Of a stretch of DNA of 64,000 nt, positions 12,838 through 24,400 are shown piece after piece. The notes under the pieces were generated by a model, which searched no databases, was not told the DNA's origin, and saw only the letters and a list, made by a program, of their open reading frames with translations. Position 1 is the first letter of the stretch, and every line of letters begins with the position of its first letter. Source of the stretch: Congeria kusceri (taxonomy: Eukaryota; Mollusca; Bivalvia; Myida; Dreissenidae); the NCBI GenBank assembly GCA_027627225.1, contig CM051024.1, positions 44,581,347 through 44,645,346 on the forward strand, given 5' to 3'. Both the position numbers and the translations under genes were made by a program.

Positions 12838-15800
12838 TTTATTATGCGGAACAAAATTGAGGTTTAAAAGGTAAACACATGCTTAATTCTGCCCATCAAG
12901 ATTGAAGAATGCCTAAAACTTATTTCATCTTCAGAAATACTTGCAAACTGTTTTTCAGAAGAGAATCGCTTGTTTAAACATAGAATAGTGACGTCACGAC
13001 TATATTACGTTACGACAAGGGAGGCAATATTTTTACGATGCAGCTAAAAAAAACTGACGCAGTTTCTTGCCCTTATATGACATTCAAAATGTCAGTGTGG
13101 TCACATGACCTGACAGTCACTTTTCGCTTGGTCACGTGTCAAATAGGTTGAAATGTTTTTGACAGTCAAAATATCTCTTTCTTGGGTAATGGGAATTTAT
13201 CGTTGTAGACAGAAGTGAGGCATAATAAATCCCAATATCTAAGCTAAACTAATTTCACTTCCTGAAAAAGGCACAAAGGCACCCGATGGTAATGGATAAG
13301 AAGGAGTGGTGCCTCAATTTTTCCCGGAAATTCAAGGCTTGGCTTCATCAATGAAAGTTTAGGGAACCTGGGTATTAAAATGATTTAAAGTTTAGCCATT
13401 ATAAAATTTATAACTATGACAATTACTTGCTACACATGGAGAAAGACCGCAGGCCTGCAACATTGCGTGTAACAATGTCAATAGGCCGGTGGTAAAATCC
13501 AAGATGCCGGACTTAATGTCCGGTAATTTTTTTCGTGTCCGTAAATATAATATGTATTTCAAATTCGATTTAGGCCGGTGAAATTTACAACTGGCCTGTA
13601 ATGTTTTCCCTTTCATAGGACAGTCTGGCCTGTAAATTTTGACAGTCCTTCGCCAGCCTGACTTCCTAACTTGCATGAACAATATTTTCAATCACAAACA
13701 AACAAGCACCTGCTGACTAACTTTTTTGGATCAACTGCATTAAAAAGCAATGTAATTTTATTATTAGTTTCAAAATATTGTTTTATCTTTCTTTTACATA
13801 GCAATTACCATATTTAGTTATTTTATTTTACTCTTGTACTTTCTAATGAACAAATATAAATCTCAAACATCGAATTTTCTTACTATTTTTTAAATACAAA
13901 GGATGCAAATGACTAGCTCAATGAAATGGAATTATGACATAAGAACATTTATTTTATTTCTATTTTTTCTTCAATCAAACTATGATCACTTACAAATTAT
14001 AACTTAATCTTAATATAATCACTGAAATAATAGGATGTTATACAACTTGAAATACTAGCAAATCAATACCCTCCTCAAACTGTATAATTATAATTTATTT
14101 GATTACTGTGAAATATCATCTGTCAGCCGTTAAACCAGTCATCATTGTATACACGTTACCATGGTAACGCTATTATTTTTCACTGATTTTTCGTTCGTAT
14201 TTCCAATATAACCTGCCTGATAAGAGAAAGTCTCTACATGGAAATCTCACCTCATATGATGACTCCACTGTTTTATCTTAAAACTAGGTTCCATTACTGA
14301 CGATATAAATTGTTTAACACCTTTTTCTAGGTTACGTTTAATTCCTCACTCATTCTTCAAAACAATCCCCATTTTTGAATTTCAAGCCAACAGGAAGTGT
14401 CTAGAGAAAACAATTCACAAAATGGCTGCCACCCTGGTATTTCCACATGTCCTGATTTTGTCACCAATATTTTGTAAACATGCTAGATCCAACTACGAGG
14501 CATATAAATAGACTTGTGCTACACTTCATTTAAAAAGCTTGATGTAAACCGGCTCTGTCATGTGGTATATTGGTATTGATCTCTTCAAAACACCCTGGAG
14601 TAAACAGATTTGATAAACAGTCTGATCAATTATTGCCTCTATATAGGAATTCAAACTGGTTTATTGGGTTACAACATATGTCACTTACTCCTGAAAGTAA
14701 TGGTCAAAAGGGTGACATGACCATTGGTCAAATGGTGTTGGTTCGCTAATGGATTCAATATAATGGAAACTTGATAGAACATTATAGAAGCATGATGCAG
14801 GTTTGGTATTGCGTAATGTTCACAATATGGTAATATACCATTGATCGGTTATTGACTGTCAAATGTGTATAAAAATAAATCCAATACACTTATAGATTTA
14901 CGAGCACTGACCATTAAACAACTCCCAAGTGTCACTGGTTTGAAGGTTATATTAGTGCTTATAAAAAACACTGGTTTGAAGGTTATATTAGTGCTTATAA
15001 AAAAAATAACAAGCACTGATTGGAACAAGAAATGTCTTTAAAAAAGACAATCGTCGTTGACATTAATATTGAGATATGATTTTTACCCTAAACATAATAC
15101 AAGAGGGCCAAGATGATCCGTTACATGGCTTTTCGGACCCCAGATTTTTCGGTCCCAACCTATATAAGAAGACTTCTCGGACTCCAGCTATTTGTGATTC
15201 ATTCAATAATTATTAATATTTGTACCGTGAATAAACCGATCATACCGCCCCATGTTTTCACCAGTGATACATGAATAACCTAAATAATTTACATTAACAT
15301 CATTATTATATAAATTTGTCAGCCGAATATAACACATTAACAATGTACGAAAATCATTGCGGGAATGATTGAAAAGTATTTAGTGTCAGACGCGTATAGT
15401 TATTCTTAAGTAATATGCCCTACCTTCATCGTGGAAGTTATCTATGCATAATGCATACACATTTCGAAGTCAATGAATCATTTATACTGTTTATCCTCAG
15501 GAAAAGCAATCTTCTGAAAACATTCAGCCTATTTGAAATAATGATGACTTCCAATTTTTTATAACACAAATATTACAGTAGACTATGGCGATTCAAAATA
15601 ATATTTGGTAGGAATATCATGTATCAAGGGTTTCTGTGTATAAATGGCATTGCAAATAATGTATTAATGCTACACAAATGAAGTAAAAGTAGCATGAATA
15701 TCATTTCGACATATTCCGGGCGAGACTTATTTCACAACATGTTATTTATTGAAATGTATCTTTTTCTAGATTGATTAACATCTACTGGAGAAGTTGATAG

Positions 15801-16987
15801 AAATGTACACTTTATATAACACAGCGCAATTCAATTTCAAATTAACATGCACAGTATGTTTATAAACATAAATTCCCCATTTATTGAAATATTCGCTCTT
15901 ATGTTTCTCTGTACGCTAATTGATGCATGTAGATAGCTATACACCGGCAGCTCAACGCACGCTATTTTTAGAACGATCGTGTGTTGAACTCGCTTTCTAG
16001 AATCGATTGTTATTAACAGAGCGGGCCGCTAGGCTAAACAAAATAGTGGATTAATTCTGGGAATTAATATAATATTCTATTCATGACATACAATAAGAAA
16101 ATACGTTCATATTTTATGCTCAGTTCTAGAGTATATGTTGAAGATATGTTTATTACTTCATTTTAACCGCTTACGGTATGTAAACAATTAGGTAAATTTT
16201 GTATCCCCAAAAGTATGCAACAGTTATCGGTATACGTTAAACCATTGTTTGAAGTTTGCATTCCCTAGAATTAGAAAATTTGCCCAATTCTATTGGCATT
16301 CAATTTTCCCGCTGCATAATTATCGCAAGAAAATCTGGGTCAAAAGTGATCTTAGACAGCTACGCCGAAAAAACAACAAACAAGAGGTACATGATGTGAA
16401 TGGGAATACAAGCTGATCAGTGCTTTATTTTTTACATAGATATTGCTGCAGTAATATAAAGTTCTATAACTTGTGAATTTGTTTTATTATTAATTATTTT
16501 TGTCTTGTATGGAATGAAAAGCAAATCCCATATACAGTACGCTGAGCTATTTGTGTTTAATTTATAAATAGTATTTTAATCTTAGAAATTTCATTTTGAT
16601 TTTCATACAAATAATTTTCATTATTTATGACATATTATATCATTAAACGGAAAGGTATACAATTTGTACTTAATAATAATGAGTATAGTGATTTTAGAAT
16701 TGGGGACAAAATTCGGCCCCATTCCCTATATTTACCTTAAAATCCCCCTCAGAATGTAAGCTTTATTTTCAGAAAAAAATGTGACCAAAATCGGACAAAA
16801 ATTGACTAAAACAGCAGAATTTACTCAACAATCCCAGCAATTTTCCATCAAACCAAGTTTAAAAAGTTCATAATCTAAGTTATCGTTTGTATTAATGTTT
16901 TAAAACAAAGTAGAATAATATTATAAACATGTCTTGGTAATAACCATCGTCGAAACCCACAGTATGTATTCTGTTACCACTACAATA
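12838..16987. other. Unannotated sequence with fragments of repeats
   Basis: No host gene was recognised. A two-copy 37-bp duplication (CTGGTTTGAAGGTTATATTA) lies at about 14933-15005. Two Helentron-like left ends occur at 15024-15049 (AACAAGAAA plus hairpin TGTCTTTAAAAAAGACA) and 15099-15118 (ACAAGAGGGCCAAGATGATC); their right ends are not clear. GGGGACAAAATTCGGCCCC at about 16699 resembles interiors of hAT-like elements. Confidence 0.45.
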
Positions 16988-16989
16988 TA

Positions 16990-18399
16990 CGAGGGATGTT
17001 CAAAAATAACGTACACTTTTTATATTGTTTACAACTAAATAAACTTAATTGAATAAAACCTGTACCAAAATGAATGGGGATTCAAATGGAACATGTTTAA
17101 TAAGTAATATTGTGAAATTAATTTGTTACGCGCCTTATCTATATGATAATATAACTATGGTAACCGTTAAGCGGAGCACGCCATTTATTTGCATCAAAAC
17201 AAATAAATGGATGGTAAATTCTGTACGAAATAAGTATACTTACTTAAAAAAAAATTAGTATAATGTCAGACAAACATACATTGACATCATACCAAATGTT
17301 GGCTTCATTTTAAGATTGCCTATAAAAATAAAATCAATATTGATATGATGGTGATGCACAACGTGAATTGAGAAAAAATGTAATTGTGATATCAACTCTA
17401 AATTCGGGTGGTAATGAAATAAAATAAAGATATTTGTAAATCATCTATGCAGACATTTGATTTTATCAACAAGCTGCAAAGAATACAGTTTTTGAGTAGG
17501 GCATGTGTTTTTAACATAGTGCAATAGAATTTTCAGATGGCATTGTAAGCATTGAGACATGAATGGATAAGGAAATACAGATGCGACAATGACGACGTCA
17601 ATCACCTTAAATTAGCTTGATCAGCACAGACAGTCAATAGTCAGGTAGCTATGCGTAATGTCTCGCTTGGTTTATTTCTCCATGTCGCTTGGTTTATTTC
17701 TCCATGATTAATGAATGTTTATAAGTAAGAAATAAGTAGAAAATGTCAAATTCATTATTTAAAGTTTCAGTGTACATGCAGATTTAAAATAAGACGTAAA
17801 TATTATTTTATTTTAAATATTTCTAATAGGAATTTCCTTTCTTGATTCAGTAAAATAATGTATGCATATGTTAACATAAGACACGTTTATATGCTAAATG
17901 TGTATGGTAATCAGACATACTTAAAATGCAGAATGTTTTAAAATATATTTTATATCTTGGTATTCAAAACGCCATAAAGCGCTCTGTACAAGTGTATGCG
18001 AGACTGGTTATCATATTGCCTCAAGACCATGAGGACAAAGGCCTCTTTACGGAGATTCCAACACAAAAATCATTGATAAGATAGTGTAATTAAAATATCC
18101 GAAAATATTGAATAATAGTTAAATAATAATATTGAAACAAGAACATTTCCTTCGCGCCAACTCTTCCCTGAAGTAAATGACGTTAACGACGTCATTGAAT
18201 TTCAACTGACGTGCTCCGGGTTGCCTATAGTGACTCATCTTAAATGCCTGCCATTTTTAACAGAGGAGAGTAAAATCGCTTAAATTTTGTAAATTGATGC
18301 AATATATATTCCAGTTTATTGCTATGTACTTTTTTTCTATGAAATAATTATATGTCTAAAAATATGAAAACAATCTACATTATTTTTTATCATCCCTCA
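16990..18399. mobile_element. Mariner-ended element without recognisable transposase
   Basis: The left end CGAGGGATGTTCAAAAATAA and the inverted right end TGAGGGATGATAAAAAATAA match over about 29 positions with few differences. Each is flanked by TA (16988-16989 and 18400-18401). The GAGGG start, TA target and 1.41-kb length fit mariner elements. I found no mariner transposase signature in any frame, so it is either very decayed or a non-autonomous filler. A 23-bp tandem duplication (TCGCTTGGTTTATTTCTCCA) lies at about 17662-17705. Confidence 0.55.
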
Positions 18400-18401
18400 T
18401 A

Positions 18402-19092
18402 TACCATGGGAGAACTGGCTGTCAAAAGTTTGTTTTCATGAATATTGATGAGCCACCTTCTGACCAATGAAATTACACGTAACATTTAAAAACTCTTCGA
18501 ATGAAGTCTGAAAATCAGTTGACCGGTTACCAAGTCATTGTGTACACACTGCTCTAAAACTGCTCTAAAACTGTTGTGTACACACAAACATTCGCACATG
18601 GTTTTCAGGGTAATTAAAAGTACTTTCTTATTGGTTCACTGACCACTTTCTACAGGCCTCACGGACCACGTGCAGGACAGCGGTAAATATGATAAAAGTG
18701 AAACACCCTCTACATGAAACTGTTTTAATAACACGTCATTTCATTGGTTGAAATTTCCGTGCAGAACCAATGAGATGTATCATGAATAATTCATGAGTAT
18801 GAAATAACTACACTATGAGACTATGAATTTACAAATGCATGGAAATAATCGTAGAATATAGAAAGTCTGACCATCATTAGAAATCCTCGAATGAAACTTG
18901 GGAGTGATTTCTTAGAAACTGTCAGGAAAAGAAACCCCAATGCACTGATGTCTTCAAGTCTTTGACAACATACATGTTGCTATTTTGGGCACAGAAAGCG
19001 TGTATCACTTTTCCCATTTCTCAGCATCATAATATACATAGAAAAATGTATTAAAGAAACTTTATTTCAACATAATATCAGCGCATTTCTAA
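18402..19092. other. Unannotated sequence
   Basis: No gene was seen. A small inverted pair, TGTGTACACAC around 18540 and 18575, flanks a duplicated CTGCTCTAAAA word. Confidence 0.45.
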
Positions 19093-20192
19093 AACAAGAG
19101 GGCCATGATGGCACAAATCACTCACCTGAGAACAGGTACAGATGATGACCATAATGTTGTGACAGGTTTGAAAATTAAGGTATATGAACAATACGCAAAG
19201 GGGGATAGGATCAATTTGATTTAAAACTTCGGTTAGTGCAATGGGCAAACTTGTGAAAGTACTAGTTGGGTAGTGGATGTGCGGTGTTTTTGCTAATGGT
19301 TCTCAAATCATTTTTCTGGATATTCTTACCTGACCCTTTTTCATTAAGTCAGTGACAATTCTGGAAAATGCAGAAACAGTACATTTTGATGTCTTTTTCG
19401 CATGTACAAATAACTGCATGCAAGGTTTGCAACTGTTGGAAATAACATTTTTTTATCAATCAATTTAAATGGTTATACACAAACTGTGTAAGTTTGGTCA
19501 ACATTGAATAAAAAATCGTGTGTGCGAGCCAATCATTGATAACTTGTTGATGTTTTTTTCCAATTACAAGGGTCAATAACTCCGATGTTTCTGGCCCGAT
19601 CATGCTTTTATTCGACTTCACCTGTAATCTTTAACGACAAACTGTGCACGACTGGTGAAGATTCTCTATCCTGAAAAATGTCAATTTTTGCATATTTTTT
19701 TTCACAAACAAAGGGCAATAAATCTAGTGTTTCTGGCCCAGTTTTTGCTTTTATTCGACTTCACTTTTTATCTTATGGTCATAGACAAACTGTGCAAGAT
19801 TGGTGAAGATTGGATGAAAAATGAAGTCTCTGTCCTGAATAATGTCCATTCTTGCATATTTTTTTAACAAACAAAGGGCAATAACTCTCGTGTTTGAAAC
19901 ACGATCTGGCCCATTTTTGGCATCTGCTGAGACCTGATGGTCATACAAAAACTGTGAAACTTTGGTTAAGATTGGATGGAAAATAAAATCTATATGTTGG
20001 AAAAAGGCATTTTTGCGCTTGTTTGCATGAAAAAGGGGCAATAACTCTAGTGTTACTGGTGTGATCTGACCAATAACAATCCCATCCAAGATTTTATGGT
20101 CCCAATTGTTGACGGCCCACGGATGACAGATGAGGCAGGAGAGGTCCCTTATACCAATAGCTCACTGAGCACTTCATGCTCAGGTGAGCTAA
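19093..20192 (+). mobile_element. Helentron/HINE-like element, AACAAGAGGGCC family, second copy
   Basis: It starts AACAAGAGGGCCATGATGGC (hairpin with one mismatch), then CTCACCTGAG. It ends CTCAGGTGAGCTAA, so CTCACCTGAG/CTCAGGTGAG form subterminal inverted repeats. The interior matches 6254-7460, with GGGCAATAACTC repeats, and the reverse copy at 52100-54399. Confidence 0.75.
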
Positions 20193-20474
20193 TAACAATC
20201 TAAAATGTATACTTAATGTACAACAATATCTTTATTCATTGAAACATAATATTGCTAGTTAAAACCCCTTTCAATTTAATATTTTAAAACCATTTATAAA
20301 TTACGCATTAGGAAAATATAACGGATGGATCACCACAGGTTTTACAAAACGCCTACTCAATATTGCAGTTAGATTTCCAACAAACACCATTTACAGAATA
20401 CGGTTGTTAAGACTGCTCCAGCATACAATGAAGTAGTTGCTTTCTGAATGGCTGAACGCATTGTCAATTACATA
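20193..20474. other. Unannotated sequence
   Basis: No feature was recognised between two mobile elements. Confidence 0.5.
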
Positions 20475-20739
20475 TGAGGCATGTCGAGGGAAAACCGGTC
20501 TAATAATGCATGTGCGTAAAGTGTCGTCCCGGATTAGCCTGTGCAGTCTGCACAGGCTAATCCGGGATGGCTCTTTCCACTTTTATGGTATTTTCTGTTT
20601 CAAGGAAGTGTCTTCTAACCATCAATCCACTTTAGGTGGAAAGTGCCGTCCTGGGTCAGCCTGTGCGGGCTGCACAAGCTGATCCGGGATGACACTTTAC
20701 GCACATGCATCAAGCCCGGTTTTCCCACGACACGCTTCA
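20475..20739. mobile_element. Double-palindrome TA MITE, full length
   Basis: TGAGGCATGTCGAGGGAAAA at the left pairs with the right end near TTTTCCCACGACACGCTTCA, each flanked by TA. Two internal palindromes share GATTAGCCTGTGCAG / CTGCACAGGCTAATC. This is one of the cleanest full copies (265 bp). Confidence 0.9.
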
Positions 20740-22107
20740 TATCAACAATCGGTCAATTAACCGAAAAATGCGAGCAAAGGTTTTTGAAATGGTCTCAAAA
20801 AAAATTAGGTAGGGTCATGATTGAGTTTTTTAAACTTTGTTTTTAAAGACACATTTCAATAAAAAAAAAACATTGAAAATTATCTAAAATCTGACAAATA
20901 CAGATTTCACCGAAAACAATCGTTGCTAAGAACTTTAGGGTCGGGTTTTTTTTGCTAGGTTATGGGTCGGGTTGCCCGAAACACATACTTTTTTTTGGCC
21001 TAATGCATAACAATCTTAGTACTAATTTTAAACAATCTTAGTACAAGCATTTATGACTGCCCAAGCCAACCTATGTTTAAATCAGAAAGCACATGGAGTC
21101 AGGGCAGACTTCCGCCAAGGCAGCTCATTTCCTGTATGAGTTGTGCAACGAATGAGTTATATAGCAAAATAGCCTGCGAACAAAACGACGATCTGGACCA
21201 CAACCCAAAGCTTAAAATTTTTCTTTGGCTCATTTCCACCTCAAATCGGTTCATAACGTTTTGTAAAACTGCTTATTTACATTTTAAAAATATTAAAACT
21301 CAATCACAGAATCTTTCAAAATCAATGAGCGATTTTGTACATTTTGCATTCAAATCCCCATATATTATAACTTGAAAATTTAATATGACCAAAAGCACAA
21401 AAGGTATAATTACACAATGGCTTTAAATTCCGATGTCAAAAACCTTATTTTTCATACACTTTTAACATTGGAATTGGGCAGGGGCAATGGAATAAAATAT
21501 TTAGCTTGATTATTCAACAAAAATAAAACAAAATAAAGCATAAAGGTTACAAAACTTATACCAACAGAATTGTACGGTAACAAATATCCCAAACAAACAA
21601 TAAGCAATTTCGAACAATTATAAAACAGGAGTTCTGGAAGACTTTCGTATACAGTCTGTCTTAAAATGGAAACTGATTCGGCAGATCGATACGCCCATAT
21701 TGCTGCACCACAGTGACAGTTTGAACACAAACATTTTCAAACAAACCATTTATTCCTGGAAATACGAGAGCTTTGCAAACAGCAAGTGTATTTGGCCAGG
21801 AAATAAACACTTCAGTCGGAAGTGGTATTATGAATATTACAAATAAACCAGTCGTCAAAATAACCCACGTGCCCAAAGCCCGGGACATGAAATACTATAA
21901 TTATCTGAGCAAGTTCAAAAATTTCCCTGTCCACCCAAAAGGGCTGGTAAACATAGGTTGAAATCAAAACATGCATTTATAAAAAATATAAGCATTTTCA
22001 CAACTGGCTAGAATATATAATAATCACACAATTGTTTTCTTTCTTTCATTAACAAGAGCCCAGAATATATCACAATCACATGATTGTTTTCTTTCTTAAA
22101 TTACATT
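20740..22107. other. Unannotated sequence
   Basis: No supported gene. Open frames on the - strand at 21452-21888 are rich in hydrophobic residues but have no recognisable family or splice context. TAGGGTCGGG words near 20938-20980 resemble ends of an unidentified repeat also seen as GCGACCCAAAA near 59018. Confidence 0.45.
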
Positions 22108-22897
22108 AACAAGAGCTGTTTGTAAAACATGTATGCCCCTTCTTGGAAAAGCAATCTTTAAAATTATCAAGTCTAGTGAAAATTGAATAAAAGCTGTTGG
22201 ACATACATGTGTAGGCAGCGTAAACTGTTAAAAAGGCCAATTTGAGATAATTCAAGGGCAATAACTCCACAATTCCTGGAGTGATTTGGTTGATTATCGA
22301 GCTTGGTCAAGATATTATGCCCACAAACATTTTCATGAAGTTTGGGTGAAAGCTGTTGGACTTATAGAGCAACAGGCCAATTTTAGAGGATTCAAGAGGA
22401 ACAATTCCTGGGAACATAATTCCACAATCCCTGGGACCATATAGCTGATTATCAAAATCGGTCATGATATTATGCCCATAAACATGTACATGAAATTTGG
22501 TGAATGTCGGATGAAAACTGTTGGACTTAGAGAGCGTAAACTGCTAAAAAGGGTAATTTTATATACCGGTACATGTAATTCAAGGGTTACAAATCCACAA
22601 TTCCAGGGGCGATTTGGCTGCTTATCGAACTTGACAAGGGTAATTTTATATACCGGTACATGTAATTCAAGGGTTACAAATCCACAATTCCAGGGGCGAT
22701 TTGGCTGCTTATCGAACTTGACCGAGATATTATGCCCACAAACATTTTCATCAATTTAATGATGATCGGATGAAAACTGTCCGACTTACAGAGAGCAAAC
22801 GAAAGTGGTCTACCAACCGACAGACAGAGTGACAAACTGACTGACCGACCGTTATTAGCAAACCAATATACCCCTCCATCTTCAATGGGGGGCATAA
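22108..22897 (+). mobile_element. Helentron/HINE-like element, TATGCCCC subterminal repeats
   Basis: It begins AACAAGAG with hairpin TGTTTGTAAAACA, then TATGCCCC. It ends GGGGGGCATAA, giving the inverted pair ATGCCCC/GGGGCAT. The interior has diverged units with TTCAAGGGCAATAACTCC, including a perfect tandem duplication of about 87 bp beginning GGGTAATTTTATATACCGG at 22550 and 22637. A related left end occurs at 37828. Confidence 0.65.
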
Positions 22898-23561
22898 CAA
22901 AGTAACTATATTAATTACAGTAATCAAAGGATATCTACATGTTTTGTCTTCATTTCGAGCCAGCTCAAAGCCCAGAATTTGGGCATGTTGAAATTTCATG
23001 ACTTGTGCCTGAATAGGCAAGTCCTTCTAAAAATTATTGTAAAATTTGTAAACAATAAGTTATCTGGATTCGAAATACATTTTAAAATCTTTGGTACATT
23101 TTATACCCTAATACTCCAATGCCTGTGGAGAAGTATTATTTAAAATTAATATTATTTATTAATAAATAAGTACAAAATGAAATTGTACACTTGAGTGTGT
23201 ACGAATACCTAACTAACAACGACGTAATACCAGTACATTATTACATTTATATTTCAACTGAATTGTTCTTCCATTGTTTCTAATTACAAATCCTAAATAA
23301 AACTATATCACATGGTAGAAAATTTTTGTTAAGAGGTATGTCTATTCGCTTCCTATAAACAATCCCAAAACTAAAGAGGTCTATCCAGATATAAGGTTAT
23401 CACTAATGAAACTTATTTAACTGTAAAATATTTTAATAGTGCTAATGATCCTTAGTATATATATATATATATATATAACAAATAAATCACACCATCTGTA
23501 TTTCTACTTTCTTGATGTTCAACAGACAACAAGAACATCTCTAGTTACAGATTTTAAAACT
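22898..23561. other. Unannotated sequence with a TA microsatellite
   Basis: (TA)n lies at about 23455-23478. No gene was recognised. Confidence 0.5.
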
Positions 23562-23953
23562 AGGCCATACCAATTTGATTCTATGTTTAGCGTCCTCGGG
23601 CTGGTAGGTTTTTGGATGCCTGAACGAAAAAAACAACAATTTTGACAATGTGAAAAATTGAGTTGGAAAGCATATAAAGATTCGAAAAAAATGACTTTCA
23701 GGCGTTTTTACCACTATTTGTAAAAACAGTGTGCAAATAGCAAATCATACTGTGTTAAAGTAGGTTCCCAATATGAAGATGATGTATAACAGTTTGGCAG
23801 GTAAACATTTGCTTTAGCTTGTACCACTGCTATGAATAAGTTGTCAAAGAAAAATGTTTTTTTATCGACTCATTATTTGTTTTTTCCTGCCTGGTTGGTA
23901 GGTTTCGAAAAATCATGGGGACGCTAAACATAGAATAAAATTTGTATGGCCCT
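23562..23953. mobile_element. Inverted-repeat element, about 34-bp arms
   Basis: The left arm (23562-23595, containing TTCTATGTTTAGCGTCC) is the reverse complement of the right arm (23919-23953, containing GGACGCTAAACATAGAA) with about three mismatches. Inner sequence GCTGGTAGGTTT and GGTTGGTAGGTTTC recurs beside the arms. The 392-bp unit has no ORF of note. Confidence 0.65.
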
Positions 23954-23970
23954 ATCGTAAAGTCACAATA

Positions 23971-24119
23971 AATCTGACACTGACTAAAGGGAGTGATTGA
24001 AATCTGACACTGACTGTATGGAGTGATTGAAATCTGACACTGACTGTAGGGAGTGATTGAAATCTGACACTGACTGTAGGGAGTGATTGAAATCTGACAC
24101 TGACTGTAGGGAGTGATGG
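23971..24119. repeat. Minisatellite, 30-bp unit, five copies
   Basis: The unit AATCTGACACTGACTGTAGG plus GAGTGATTGA repeats exactly every 30 bp from 23971. Because 30 is a multiple of three, it stays open in two - strand frames and gives artificial 10-residue protein repeats (SITPYSQCQI). Confidence 0.95.
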
Positions 24120-24200
24120 TACAGATACAAAGGAAAGTGAGAATATACAGGTGTGACAATGGCTGGAATAATCGTTAATCAATGTGCTGGTGCTGATAAT

Positions 24201-24400
24201 TGAGGCATGTCATGGGAAAACAGGGCTAAAGGCATGTGCGTAAAGTGTCATTTCGGATCAGGCTAAACATGTTCTGCTTTTATGGTATTTCCTGTTTCAA
24301 GGAAGTCTCTTCTTAACATAAATCCACTGTAGGCGGAAAGTGTCGTCCGGATTAGCCTGTGCACACTGCATTTAGCCCGGTTTTCCCATGACATGCCTCA
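24201..24400. mobile_element. Double-palindrome TA MITE, internally deleted copy
   Basis: TGAGGCATGTCATGGGAAAA to TTTTCCCATGACATGCCTCA form the outer arms. The spacer GGTATTTCCTGTTTCAAGGA is present, but both core palindromes have lost parts. Confidence 0.85.

Noticed and set aside
21452..21888. Possible membrane-protein exons on the - strand
   Set aside because: Hydrophobic residues come from T-rich DNA; two overlapping frames, no domain and no consistent splice sites.
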